From Lithodes maja (Eukaryota; Arthropoda; Malacostraca; Decapoda; Lithodidae), in the NCBI GenBank assembly GCA_037953745.1, contig JBAKBP010000678.1, positions 186,001-250,000 of the forward strand: 64,000 nucleotides of DNA. Reading direction: 5' to 3'. The position numbers and the translations under genes were made by a program. The notes under the pieces were generated by a model that saw only the letters and a program-made list of their open reading frames with translations, did no database searches and was not told where the DNA came from. Positions 21,200 through 32,577 of this stretch are shown piece by piece (within the stretch, counting starts at the first letter, position 1; every line of letters begins with the position of its first letter).

Positions 21200-23750
21200 A
21201 TGTCGGCACTTGAACCTCTCATTGCTTTATGTTCAACGCCGTTATGCTCAGGTCTCCCTATTTTTGCTCACAAGCTTTGCATTAAATGTGTTAAATGCAT
21301 AGATCGGTCACGGGGGATATGGGTGACAAAGAATTGCACTATTTGTAACCTCTTAAGTGTTAAAGTTTTAATTCAAAAGGATAATACTGCGGCGGTGGCT
21401 TTGCAAGAAGTGAAACAACTTCTCACTACTTATTCAACGAATGTAGCACATAAAGCATTGCAATGTGATAACCTTGAGCTTTGGGAGCTTTTAATTATCA
21501 AACATGCCCCCCCTCAGTGTAAGATACGTGCACGTAAGACCTCAGAGACTGGGCGGGGACAGGTTGCCACACCCTCCCCCGGCAAATCTAAGAGGCCTCG
21601 CTCACCATCACCCTCGGCAATGGCGACGAGGTCCACATCAAGGTCACCCCTGAGGAAGCAGGTGACAGCTTCGGGCCACTCTGCTTCACCTTCAAAGAAG
21701 AAGAAAATGGAAGAGAGTGGGGGACCTAAAGACCTTACTAGTACTAAGCATAAGTCAAGTAGGAGTCATAAATCTCCCAAAAGGGATCCTCCGGTGCGAA
21801 AGGACTCACGGCTATCGCCGGAGCCTGGTACCCCGCTTTCTGCCTCTACCCCCACCAAGTCTAACGTCCAATCTGACAGGTCGGGGGTGGAGTCAGAGAA
21901 TGTGGTGGAGGATGCCCCGGCGGACATTTCATCACCTGATATTCATGCTTTTCCTACCAGGTCACGTGTGTCAGCCTCAGATTTAGAAGTATCTTACAGA
22001 AACTATAAACCTCTTGGGTGCTCGGGTGAGGGCTCCCAATTGGAGAGTATACCAAGCTCGCAAGCGAGTGACAGCCACAGCCAAGGTGTATGGCGATACT
22101 CACAGCCCTGGCAGGATGGAGCACATCCTTTTGTGACTCAAGTAGTGGCTGACGTCCACCGGGATGCCGATGTACCATCTTCTATCCCAGATTTAACATG
22201 GCGGCATGTGGAGGTCCCGGCTTCGGCGGGATCTTCCCATGATAGGCCAGACTTAAGGGATGAAGAACGGCGTTCTCTGGTCTCAGAGATGGAAGTTGAA
22301 GAGTCGAGTCACCTTCTAGACGACTCTCAGGGTACTGTCGAATCTCCACGGAGTTCGTCATCTGCTAGGTATGTAACTACGGAAGAGATTGATGGATTAC
22401 TATTAAATGAACTTAATAAGTTCTTTGGCCCTACGCCGGAAACTCCTACAGTTGGTATGGGAGCTCCCGCGACGTCGACGAATGTGCGACCTCTGGCTAC
22501 ATCCATTGCTTTAGCTAACATACCTAACCCTCCTCTTGTGTCAGATCCAATTTCCAATGTGCCAGGCACAGCAGCTCTCACTACTTCCAATGTGTGAGTC
22601 ATCTCAGACATAACTCCCCCCCCCCCTTTAGACAAGGCACCAGTCAAAAAAGGAGCTATGCCTCTTTTATACGGGCCTGATGAGTCATGGGTAGCAATGT
22701 TACCAACTAGGCCTGAGGCAGCACAAGCTACTATGTCGGGGGAGCTCCCTGTACCACATGAGTGGGTAATCCAAGGCAATAGTCAATGATTACGGGGCCA
22801 CTACTAAATATTAGGTTTTCTTTATCTACTTGCAGGAGTCAAACCTATAATGTCGGGGGAGCTCCCTGTACCACATGAGTGGGTAATCCAAGGCAATAAG
22901 TCTAGAAAACTCAGAGCTTTGGATAGGCAAGGAAATGTTTTGGATGTTCATATTAAGGCCATTCCAAGTTATTATAACCATGACTTTTTTGTGTATGCAT
23001 CAACACCAGCCCTACCCCCTGCCTCAGCTTCAAAGCTATTTTCTGACTGGATTAAGAATGATGGCTTTAATGACATCAAGGCACTTTCTGTTTTGACGCC
23101 GGAGTTGGATATGTTTCTGATCACAGACTCAGCCTCTAATCCTGTCTTGCAGGTGGGGCAGTTGGGTACGGGACCTTGGGTGGAATGGGAAGCAGAGGCT
23201 CAAAATTTTGCCACTACTGTACTTTCACTTCAAAATCTTCTCACCAAATCCCTCAAGAAAACCATTCTTGGTTCTCTCTTCCGGTTTTTAGTGCTGCTTT
23301 GTTTGATTTCTTGGCTGCCCCTAAAATCAATTTTGCGAATTAAAATATCCTTTTAGCACGCCTTCCCCAGCTCACCTAGACCGCGAGTTTAGGTTAAGAG
23401 GAAAAGCGTTTAGACTGTTTTCGCAATATATTGTTACCCAGCAAGTAACAAAGTCCATGTTACGCTCTTCTCAGGCGATCGAAGCTGTGGAAGTCAGGAA
23501 AGCCGTTGAACTTTCCCGGCGCTTGCTTCTCCAAACTTCCATTCAGTCTTTAGGAGATATTCGGACGGCCTTATTAGAGGCAGTTCGAGCAAGGCAGGAT
23601 CTGAGGATGTTCTTAGTGAAGAAACTTCCTGACCGTATTGCAAGCCAAGTAGTTCTGTCTCCAGTTCTAACTCCTTCTTTGATTTTACCAGCAGTTTGGA
23701 ACACTGTTTTCAATATGGCACAAGCATTCAAACAAAGTCCCGGCAAGCCT
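21200..23750 (+). pseudogene. Gag-like protein of DIRS B (stop, insertion, frameshift, deletion)
   Basis: ORF1 starts at ATG 21200 after CAGTCTCTGTC, as in A1. The Cys cluster (CIKCVKC..CTIC) is at residues about 28-50. A Lys/Arg/Ser-rich middle (SRSHKSPKRD) and a conserved C-terminal half follow. Damage: TGA at 22595-22597 where the relatives have an Arg codon; a 68 bp DIRS terminal fragment with flanking 49 bp duplication at 22733-22898; a frameshift near 23215; and truncation at about 23745, where the sequence jumps into RT. ORFs 22850-23356 and 23457-23753 are its remains. Confidence 0.82.
22733..22898 (+). repeat. DIRS terminal fragment inside gag with 49 bp direct duplication
   Basis: A 49 bp gag segment starting ATGTCGGGGGAGCTCCCTG occurs at 22733-22781 and identically at 22850-22898. 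Between them, 22782-22849 is 68 bp of the DIRS right end, running from GTCAATGATTACGGGGCC to AGTCAAACCTATA. The whole insertion is 117 bp, a multiple of three. Confidence 0.93.
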
Positions 23751-24620
23751 TGATGCCCATGTTAGAACAAGGGATCAGGATCTTGGGGTATCTGGACGAC
23801 TGGCTGGTGGTGGCAGAGACAGAAAAGTTATGCAACACTCAGGTCAACATTACGTTAAACCATGTCAAATCTCTAGGATTCAAGGTCAACTTAGTAAAGT
23901 CAAACCTTGTTCCCTCACGAGTAATTCAGTGGATAGGGCTGGTCTGGGACACAGCATCTCTCACTCTGAGTCAGAGTGTGGACAATCGAAACAGATTTCG
24001 CAAAAAAAGTTTATGTTTCTCCACAGTCTGACTACGACACAGAGACTCTGGGAATCTCTAGTCGGTTCTCTCAACTGGGTTCAACTAACTGTGAAGTTGG
24101 GCCGGTTGAAAGTCAAACGTTTAATCTTGGAGGGCAACAAATATTTCCCACTATTACCGGCGGGAAAATTATGGCCAATCCCAACATTAATACACAGCTT
24201 ACTAGCGGTCTGGGCGAAGAGGAAAATGTTGCACTCAGTCATGTCATGGACATCTCCTCCGCCGACGGTATGGGTGGACACGGATGCATCAGGGACGATA
24301 GGTTGGGGCTTTCAGTCAAACCTCGGGCATCAGGGTCAAGGGCTTTGGTCCCATTCAGAAACCTCCCACATAAATGTAAAAGAGTTACTAGTCCCCTTGT
24401 ATTTCCTTCAAGTTCACGGCTCTACTTTACGGGAAAAGTCGGTGGCCTTCAGGATGGAAAATCTCAATGCAGTTCACTGCAGTCAGAAACAAGGGTCAAC
24501 GAGGTCTCGGAAGTTGCTAGACGTGTCAGAAAAGATTTTTGTTCTAACCGACAAGCTGCACATTCATCTTCATGTATCATATCTCCCAGGCGTAGCAAAC
24601 GTCTGGGTAGATGCTGTCTC
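23745..24620 (+). pseudogene. RT/RNase H remnant of DIRS B
   Basis: Starts abruptly after a deletion that joins gag (FKQSP) to RT just before motif C. Relative to A1, the gag C-terminus and the RT fingers and palm with motifs A and B are gone. The rest reads GYLDDW, TLGFKVNL-type sequence (here SLGFKVNLVKSNLVPS) and QWIGLVWD, then after a frameshift near 24005 the RNase H: WVDTDASGTIGWGF, KELLVPL, FRMENLNAV with Asp changed to Glu, and VWVDAVS with altered flanks. It cannot encode a working enzyme. Confidence 0.85.
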
Positions 24621-25023
24621 GGAGACAGAGCACAACAGTAGAGTGGGCACTCAAGCAAAACATTTTCGATCAGATGATTGCAGAGCCTTACCATCCACAA
24701 GTGGATCTGTTTGCGTCAGAGGAGAATCACAAACTCCCTCGGTACCTCACACGCCGGACATTAACGCCGGCGGGGGGGCCCGACGCATTGGTGACGGATT
24801 GGAACATGTGGAGTTCCATTTATCTGTTTCCGCCACCAGACGCTTCTCTAATGTGCCACGTAGTCAACAAACTACAGGATTATTGAGGCGTAGTCTCGTT
24901 AATCGCGCCCCTGTGGCCGGCGCAGTTGTGGTACCAGCAATTGATAACGTGGTGCCCGAACCCGGTGTCTCTCCTGGTCGGGTATTTCCACTTAGACACA
25001 ATTGGCAACCTAAAGTCCTCGCT

Positions 25024-26020
25024 GACTTTTGCATTGTGGACATTCAGGAGGCCAAGTGGCTAACGCCGTATGGTAGAAACGTGACAGATAAATTTATGAA
25101 TCAGTACACACAATCTACCAAGAGGCAATATCAATCTCATTGGCAGTCCTTTACTTCTTGGATAGTTAGAACAGAACAGACAGTACCTTCGGTGGCATTA
25201 GTTTTTAATTCTTTAAACTATTTGTTTGAACAGAAACGTCTATCTGTAGCGACTCTAAAAAATCACTTAATAGCTATCAGGGTGCCATTCTTTGACCTTA
25301 CAGGTCTAACCATACCACAAGCGGAAGAAACAGGTTTCATGAGAGCATGCTTCAAACTCCGCCCACCTCCCCGTCAGCTCATGCCTACCTGGTCTCTTGA
25401 CAAAGCGTTATCTTTGCTTCATTCCCGTCTGTATCAGAATACGGCAGATTTTTTTAATTGCTATTAAAAAAAAAAAAAGGCTGTGTTCCTTATGGCTTTG
25501 GCAACTGGCCGTCTGAGCTGGCGGCGATGAGCAACACCCCTCCTTGCATAAGGTGTGGTAGACTAAATGATTGCATTCATATTGCTCCTTCCTCAGGGTT
25601 CATCGCCAAGAATGAACACAGTGAACATGTTTTCTCAGAGTTCACGGTGCCGGCGTTGAAACGGGGTAAAGTGCACCATAATTTGTGTCCTGTACAAGCT
25701 TTACCCAAATATATGAGAGTGGCACCTCTTAACCAACAAGGTGCTTTATGGGTATCGAGTACAGGTAAAAGATTAATAAAACGTAAAATGGCTTCTCTGC
25801 TAGTAGAAGTCATTAAAGAGAGTAATCCCGGCGTAGTGGGTAGGGCCCACGATTTATGCAAATGGGCAGTATCTTTACGTTTTCTCCAAAAAAAATTCAG
25901 TTGAAGACATAGCTACTCCTCAACTATGAGCTTCGAATCATACGTTTTTGACTCGATACCCATCGGTAGCACTAGACAAACCATCAATGCCATGTGTAGC
26001 TTTACGGCAAAGGGTCTAGA
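25024..26020 (+). pseudogene. Tyrosine recombinase of DIRS B (broken)
   Basis: Aligns with the A and C recombinases from VDIQEAKW (an ATG start is missing) through TKRQYQSHW. At about 25455-25480 an A run (TATTAAAAAAAAAAAAAGG) shifts the frame, and the segment around the first catalytic Arg is shortened (GNWPSELAAM in place of GNRVSELAAM). The H-x-x-R box reads HDLC: the Arg codon is TGC at 25857-25859, a CpG-type change from CGC in A1. The nucleophile region (ATCATACGTTTTTGACTCG, 25938-25956) is in another frame. Confidence 0.85.
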
Positions 26021-26040
26021 TGGGTCTCTAAGTCACTAAT

Positions 26041-26688
26041 TGTTTAGGTTAAGAAAGAGGGGGGGGGGGGGGTGCAGTCAGTGAAACATAAGACACCCTA
26101 GACCCCGCCGGGCCGGAGGATATGTACAGAGTATACGAGCTGTGATACAATGTATAAGTGTTGTGATTAAAATTTCTCGGTAGTAAGGACTACGGGAAAT
26201 GTTGTTGTGGTACAATGAATGTAGTACAACAATTGTTTCTTTAAGTGGGATACACTGTTGAAGCAATTTAATTTTAAAAAAGTTCTCGGTATTTGCACCT
26301 ACGAGTAGCATTTTCGTAAGTACATCTGCGATAGTACAAGAATTTATTCTATTTTTTGTGTCTAATTTTAAGGAATATACACATTAGAATAATGGGGTTT
26401 ATATGTGCACATGTAAACATAAAGTTTTATTTTTCACCACTTAATTTAAGTGGGGTGCCTTTAACTTTCAGATCTGTGAACAGATTCTCACAGTTACCCT
26501 TTTTTCCTCAAACAGGCTTCTTTAAGCACGCCCCTGCTTGTACCCCTTTTTATGTTGTATAAAGTTTATACATAAATATATAATTTTTTACAAAGTAAGA
26601 ATACTATGTGGTTGTTTGATTATCTGCCTATTCTATTTGCAATGGTTATGATATGATTACGAATGTCCCCCTCCAGTCTTAGATATCA
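26041..26688 (+). other. 3' region of DIRS B
   Basis: Non-coding; a G run at about 26059-26071 is followed by GTGCAGTCAG and CACCCTAGACCCCGCCGG as in A1. Nothing else recognised. Confidence 0.5.
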
Positions 26689-26796
26689 GGCATAATCGTC
26701 AATGATGGAGGGGCCACTATTAAATTATAGGTTTGACTCCTGCAAGGAGATAAAGAAAACCTAATATTTAGTAGTGGCCCCGTAATCATTGACGAC
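26689..26796 (+). repeat. ICR of DIRS B
   Basis: Complement of the outer left end (GGCATAATCGTCAATGATGG...) fused to the complement of the outer right end (...ATTTAGTAGTGGCCCCGTAA). Same position and structure as in A1. Confidence 0.92.
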
Positions 26797-26944
26797 TGGG
26801 GCCCTCCCGACCATCCCCTTCCCATTCGTTGATGTATTAAGGATTTTGTTATACTTGATATGTCAGTGAAGGCGGAGAAATGCGCTAGTCTGCGTCTGGT
26901 CCAAGAATCCATAGAAGTACATCCACGGAATATGGAAAGCTTAT

Positions 26945-26971
26945 GAATCTATCTATCTATCTATCTATCTA
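26945..26971 (+). repeat. (ATCT)n microsatellite, LINE 3' tail
   Basis: About six tetranucleotide units. The same repeat precedes the same LINE 3' UTR at 36912-36932, so it is the element tail and not a chance microsatellite. Confidence 0.85.
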
Positions 26972-27345
26972 TATGCTCAGGCCCAATCCCCATTTTGGGG
27001 GTAGCCGACTCAAGACAGAGCAAGAACAGGGAAAACACAAAAACAACATAAAACAAAAAATAAACACAGATAAAAAACACAAACTCTCACACATCCAGGT
27101 CACCCAGGAGAAGACCCAGAGACCAGGGTTACCAAGGTCACTCCAGCACTCCCCCGGCCCCTGACCACCAGGAGAGGTTCCGATCTCGGCAGGCAGACAT
27201 GCAGCGGAGCCAAAGCGACAAGCCCTCCCACCACACTTCCAGGCACACCCTTCATATTAATCGTCACCCCGGGCCAGGCGCCTGATGGACTATTATCTAG
27301 TCCAACTTGCGCCCGACCCCTTACTCCAAATGACCATGTGTTCAC

Positions 27346-29286
27346 TCAACTATTCACAAGCATTCTCCATTCACTCCTGTCCACCACCACTTCCCCTGCC
27401 TGATCTATAGTCATTCCTCTATCATCCAAAGCCTTTCTTACACAGTCTCTCCATCTCAATGGGGGTCTTCCTGCCCTTCTATCTCCCCTTGTACCTGACT
27501 CACATATTCTCTTTGTAAGCCTTTCATCTCCCATTCGTTCAACATGACCATACCAGCTCAGCACCCTTCTGTCCACTCTGGCTGACAAATGTTCCTGCTG
27601 CCCCACTCTCCTACGTATCTCTTCATTTCTCAATCTGTCTCTACGAGTAACTCCACACATACTCCTCAAGCAGCTCATCTCCATCACATCCAGCCCTCTT
27701 TTCTCCTTTTTCTTCAGAGCCCATGTCTCAGCCCCATACATCACTGTTGGCACAACAATTCCTTGATACAGTGCACTTTTTACTTTCACTCCGAGATTTC
27801 TCGTCTTCCACATACTTCCCATTGCTCCGAAAACCTTCCTTCCTTCACACACTCTCTGTTTTACCTCCACTTCCATACCTCCACTCCTGCTTATCGTTCC
27901 TCCTAGATATTTAAAACACTCTACTTGTTCCAATATTTCCCCATCCAGCCTCACATCTAGATTCACCCTATGCTCTCCCCTATTACACACCATTACTTTA
28001 CTTTTATTGACGTTCACCTTCAGTTTCCTCCTTCCACAAACCACACCAAACTCTTTGACTACCCGCTGAAGTTTCTCATCAGAATCCGCCACCAATGCTG
28101 TGTCATCAGCGAACAGCAACTGATTCAACTCCCAATCTCTACCATTCTTTCCTACTAAACCCAATCCTCTTCCCATAGTTCTCCTTTTCACCTCCCTCAC
28201 CACACCATCCATAAACATATTAAACAGCCATGGTGACATTACACAACCCTGTCACAAACCTACCTTTACCTCAAACCATTCACTCAACTCACCATTTCCT
28301 ACTCTCACACATGCTCTGCTCCCTTCATAAAAACTCTTAACTGCTTCTAACAAATTTCCTCCAATTTCATAAATCCTTAACACCTTCCACATTGCTTCAC
28401 GGTCCACACGATCATATGCTTTTTCCAAGTCCATAAAAGCCCAAAATATCTCCTTATGCTTCTCTAAATACTTCTCGCATAACTGTCCTACTGCAAACAT
28501 CTGAGCCACGCACCCTCTTCCCCTCCTAAAACCGCACTGTTCTTCTCCTATTGCAACTTCCGTACACTTTATTATCCTCTCTATCAACACCCTGCCATAC
28601 AGCTTTCCAACCACTGACAATAAACTAATACCTCTATAACTTGAACACTCCTGCCGATCTCCCTTCCCCTTGTACAACGGCACAATACATGCACTCTTCC
28701 AGTCTATTGGTACCATTGACACAGCAAAGCACACATTGAAAAGTCTCACCAACCAATCTATTATCACATCTCCACCCTTCTTTATACACTCCACAGCAAT
28801 ACCATCCAAACCTTCTGCTTTTCCCGCTCTCATTTGTTTCACTGCTTCTTTCACCTCATTTTCCTCAATCCTTTCATTCATTCCCTGCCACCTGGGTGGC
28901 CTGGGTAACCTATCTCCATCCACCTCTGCTTCAATCACTGCTTCTCTTCCATCTCTTGTATTTAACAAAGATTCAAAATACTCGGCATATCTTTTCCTCA
29001 CTTCAACTGGTTCCACTAGTAATTCTCCATTTTCATCTTTCACTGACTCTTCCCTCTTTTGTCCTCCTTTCCTTACTTTATTTACCTCCTTCCAGAACAT
29101 CTTCTTTCGTTCTTCAAAATTCTCACTCAGCCTTTGGCCCCACCTTTCGTTTGCATCTTTTTTCGCTTCTCTAATTTTCCGTTTTGCCTCTCTCCTTTTC
29201 TCCTTGTACCTCTCCCATACCTCAACACTACCATCCTGTAAAACCCTCTCAAAACACTGTCTCTTCTCCTCAACTGCCTTTCTCAC
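27346..29286 (-). pseudogene. LINE reverse transcriptase (nonsense codon)
   Basis: About 646 codons of a non-LTR reverse transcriptase. A basic N-terminal segment (KEKRREAKRKIREAKKD) is followed by RT blocks: AGKAEGLDGI, YKGKGDRQECSSYRGISLL, EEQCGFRRGRGC, AFMDLEKAYDRVDR and the catalytic FADDTALVADS at about 28113. A C-terminal region follows with YGAETWAL, GHVERM and GRPPLRWRDC, typical of RTE-type animal LINEs. One in-frame TGA at 28252-28254 interrupts the motif before QGCVMSP, where the family has Arg-Gln-Gly; CGA to TGA is a single CpG transition. Otherwise the frame is open, so the copy is fairly young. Confidence 0.88.
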
Positions 29287-29548
29287 CGTATCATTCTTAT
29301 TTTATTTTTATTTTTTATTTGTTACAAAGTTTTTTCGTAGTGAGAACCCAATCATAAAGACGAACCATGAGTGATTTAGCATGCGCTTATGATGAAAGGT
29401 TCCTCTGAGCTCTGCGGCGGTAGTTTCAAACTGCGCTTATGGGCGTTTGAAGAGGTAGCCTTATGTAATAGGCATAATCGTCAATGATTACGGGGCCACT
29501 ACTAAATATTAGGTTTTCTTTATCTCCTTGCAGGAGTCAAACCTATAA

Positions 29549-29804
29549 TATATTTGTGTATTGTTACAATTACCTCAACATAGCTTTGCATATGGCTTCA
29601 AAATGCTCGTATTTAAAACAAAACAAAAAAATCGGGGGGGGGGGGGCTTACACCCCCCCCGCCCCCCGAACCCCCCACCTGATTAGGCTCGCTTCGTTCG
29701 CCACCCTGCCCTTCTAGGGCCACTGAATGGGCCCCTTTGGACCCTTTTGAGGGGGTCCTTTAACCAGTTTTCCCTGTAGAAAATTTAGACCCAGTCCGTC
29801 ACTG
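29549..29804 (-). mobile_element. hAT-like MITE end
   Basis: After the DIRS B flank (TATATTTGTG) comes a G run (29634-29646), a C-rich block (CACCCCCCCCGCCCCCCGAA) and GATTAGGCTCGCTTCG. A GGGCCC-rich segment ends in CCAGTCCGTCACTG (29791-29804), the reverse of CAGTGACGGACTGG. This resembles hAT MITE termini and the end at 9179. The other end was not found. Confidence 0.35.
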
Positions 29805-31352
29805 GTTTTCGTGGTGGATGTCTGATGGGGTAGGTCCGGTCTGCGGTCAGGTGATGTTTGTGGAAAATACTCGGTGAGAGGAGGTGGTGGAGGCTGAGGC
29901 TCCAATCTTGGAGTGTCATATGTGAAGCTGATTATGCAATTAGTTGTGAGATGGCTGGAAGACTTGAAATCGGGAGACAGTTTTGATGTTGGAGGGGGAA
30001 AAAGAGTTGGTAGGGAGTAAACTACGGTATTACCTGAGTCGGGGGAAGAAGTGTTGTAAGTGGTGATTTGGCCAGGAGAAACGGGCGTAGGCTGAGGTGA
30101 GAAGTTTAGAAATCTGGGGGTTGGCACTTTGGTGATGGTCTTGTTGGGAGCTGTGTTGGTGGTTTTCTTGGGCGTGGTTTGAGTGAGTGGATTTTGAGTC
30201 CGTGGAGATTTAGAGGGTGGGGTGTGGAATGAAGGTGTTGGTAAGGGTTGTGGAAACAAAACCACGGTGGCATAGAGGTTGTTGTCGTGAGAGATGTTGA
30301 TGGGATTGTTAGGAGTGATTGAGGTTGAGATTTGTTGATGCTTTGATGAGGATGGTGGTTTTGAGGGTCGGGGTGTGGGGTGTTGATAGGGAAGGTGTGG
30401 AGGTGGAATGTGTAGACAGAGTTGGAGAGTTTGGTGTGGAAGAGATTTGTGTTTGAGAGGAGCTGAATTTAGTAGGATTGGAGAATGGAAAATTTGTGGA
30501 GGTTGCGGTTCTTGTGGTTGATGGCAGTGTGGAGGCAGAAAGTGGATTTTCAGGAGAGAATGGTTTAGGAATTTGGACATTAAATTGGATTATGACAGGG
30601 GGCAGTTTGAGGTTAGGATGATCTGGAAGTGTGAATTGATTTGTGGTTGAGAAGATGATTATTTCGTTGGAGTTGACAGCTAGGATGCACATGTGGGGTT
30701 GATGAGAGTTGAACATTGTGTTTTGATGATAGGTACAGGAGAGATTTAGGATAGTGGTTGAGGGAGGCGATGATTTTTGGAATGAGGGTGAGAAGGTGGT
30801 TACGTTGGCTGAGGTGAGAGAGAGTGTGCTAATTTGGTGGTTAGTTGAGTTTGAAGTTGTGCTTTGGTAGGCTTCTTGTGGGAGTGGTATGTTGGAGAGT
30901 GGGAAAAACATTTGTGTTTGGAGGTTGGGGCGGTTGAGGTAAAGGCTGAGAGGGTTGTTGGATTTTTGGTGAAGTGGAGGTGGGTGGAATGTGAGGTTTC
31001 TTGGGTGATAAAGATTGATGAAGGTGTTCACAGGGTATGAAGGGTTTGATTGATGGAGCGTTGGCAGATTTCCTGGAGATGGTAATGGATATGGGTGGAG
31101 AGGATTTGAGAGGTGAATGTGAGCATGTATCTTTATGTAAGGGCGGAACTGACTTTGGTGAGAAAATCTTGTGGATAGGGGTATGAGCGAGGGTAGGTGA
31201 GGAATGGGGGGGGGGGGGGGGGGACTTGAGTCTTTATAGTGGAGGCTGGTAGAGGTAGAGGTTGGCGTTGGAGGACTTAAGGATAGTGATGGTAGCTTAG
31301 AGTGTGGAGTTGTAGATAGGGATGTCAGTGGTGTTTTGGGATTGTCTGACAC
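29805..31352 (-). other. Ser/Thr/Pro-rich open frames behind the gag-like gene
   Basis: The plus strand is G- and T-rich here, so the minus strand reads as long Ser/Thr/Pro/His/Asn-rich frames (30309-31352 and 29714-30580). They lie directly downstream of the gag-like gene and could be its low-complexity C-terminus, broken by frameshifts, one probably at the G run 31207-31222. One stretch (AVNSNEIIIF, PPVIIQFNVQIPKPF) is less repetitive. I cannot show that they are coding. Confidence 0.3.
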
Positions 31353-32486
31353 TTCGACTGAGGTTTTGTTTTTCTGAGGTAGATGTTGAAGTAAGATATG
31401 AGAGGATGGTGGGGTTTTCGTTTGTGGCAGGACGGAGAGTGAGATGTTTGGTCGGACTTGATTAAGGTTGATAGAGTTGAGGGTGAGACAGGTTGTGGGG
31501 TTTGAAGCGGTGTCGGGAAGGGGGCGTTAGGGGTTGTAGGTTGTTGAGGAATTGAAGGGAGTGAGGAATATTCTTGGATCGAGATGGAAAGAGAGAGAGT
31601 TGAGTGAGGAATTGATTCAAGTGAGGGAGTTTCATTGATCGATGGGGAAGAGGAGAGAGTTGATGAATGGAGGTGATCTGACCTTGGGAGTGAGTTGACT
31701 GTAGCGCAGGATGTTTCTTCACTAGTTGTCCTTGGGGGCGAGTTGCTTGGAGTTTCTGCTGTATCCTGATTTATCTCCAAGACCTCTCGAATCATCTGCT
31801 GGTTCTGATGGAAACCTGCTGTCCCATGGCTAATGAAATGGTGGTAAACGTATTTTGGAAGGATGTTCAACAGGGAGGTGAAAACTTGCTGTTCCTGGTA
31901 TTCCTTGGTTTGTGATTTACACGCGGATCTTATGTGTAGAAATACCTCTTCCAGGGTGATATCCAGGTGTCCTTCATACATAACTTTGTCGAGTTGGCAC
32001 ATTTCCCTGATGGAGAGCATGTGTTCCTCGAATGAGCTGTATAGGTCGAGATGAGCGGTGATGTGAGGTGGAAGGATGTTAAACAATGCGGTGAATATAT
32101 GTTCATTTTGTTGCTCGGCATCTTGGGAGCTATACGCGGTCCTCGCGTATCTATATAAGTGTGCAAGGGTGACATATAGATTCCCTTCATACTTAATGCC
32201 GTCGATTTTTATCTTTGGGGCGACGAGTGAGCCCAAAGGTGGCCTTACAGCATTGATCACTAGGGATCGAAACTGGTTCCAGGTAAGCTTTGGCGTTACC
32301 TGTTCAGCTACTAAGGAAACGGCTTTTCCCAAGCGCATCATGTGCAATAATGGTATGGCGATTTTTTTCGCGGTCATTGTTGTGTGCCAAGTCTAACATT
32401 GGCTCCACTATGTCTATGTAGTCCTCTATCTCGTATGTGTCCCCATCATAGTCAGGGATGGGAATATAGGAGTGAGTAACTGCCAT
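31325..32486 (-). pseudogene. Gag-like protein of a minus-strand LTR element (frameshift)
   Basis: Begins MAVTHSYIPIPDYDGDT at 32486, 90 bp inside the LTR-like repeat. The frame shifts near 32365 at a run of seven A (GCGAAAAAAATCG) and continues KIAIPLLHMMRLGKAV to 31325. The first 100 residues look like a retrotransposon capsid start. Two consecutive segments resemble each other: KYEGNLYVTLAHLYRYARTA with ALFNILPPHI, and MYEGHLDITLEEVFLHIRSA with SLLNILPKYV, which suggests an internal domain duplication. The C-terminal third is Ser/Pro/Thr-rich. No zinc knuckle, protease or RT follows. I do not recognise the family; Gag is inferred from position next to the LTR. Confidence 0.55.
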
Positions 32487-32577
32487 ATTTCAAATGTTGT
32501 AGAGCACTCTATTGTTTATGTCATGTGAAATGTTATGAATTCTTCTATCCGAATCAAGAACCACCGCAAGCCACCAA

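Larger units (their letters stand above)
26945..29292 (-). mobile_element. 5'-truncated RTE-type LINE in DIRS B
   Basis: Minus-strand LINE with its 3' end at 26945, ending in an (AGAT)n tail (plus-strand ATCT repeats, 26945-26971). The 3' UTR (26972-27345) is shared almost base for base with 36913-37347. Upstream lies the polymerase frame; the endonuclease domain is missing, so the copy is 5'-truncated. No clear target duplication is visible, and a few ITR bases are missing at the junction. Confidence 0.88.
26868..29489 (-). repeat. Right ITR of DIRS B, split by a LINE
   Basis: ITR sequence runs from 26868 to 26944, stops at AAGCTTATGAAT, and resumes at 29293 (ATTCTTATTTTA) to 29489. Compared with the left ITR only a few bases (GTT region) are lost at the break. 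The LINE therefore arrived after the ITR was formed. Confidence 0.88.
18697..29548 (+). mobile_element. DIRS1-like retrotransposon, copy B (with nested LINE)
   Basis: Same architecture as A1, with closely related but distinct sequence, for example ATTATGCC in place of ACATGCC next to the ITR tip and a completely different leader. The total length includes an inserted LINE of about 2.35 kb; without it the element is about 8.5 kb. Gag has a nonsense codon and a 117 bp insertion/duplication. A deletion fuses late gag to mid RT, and RNase H and the recombinase have frameshifts, so it is non-autonomous. Confidence 0.92.

Noticed and set aside
27589..29374. Plus-strand frames over the LINE RT (e.g. 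28670-29374)
   Set aside because: Mirror of the coding strand of the LINE; Ser/Phe/Leu-rich, no domain.
29714..31352. Two long Pro/Ser/Thr-rich proteins
   Set aside because: Composition follows the G/T-rich opposite strand and no domain is visible; reported only as possible low-complexity tail of the gag-like gene.
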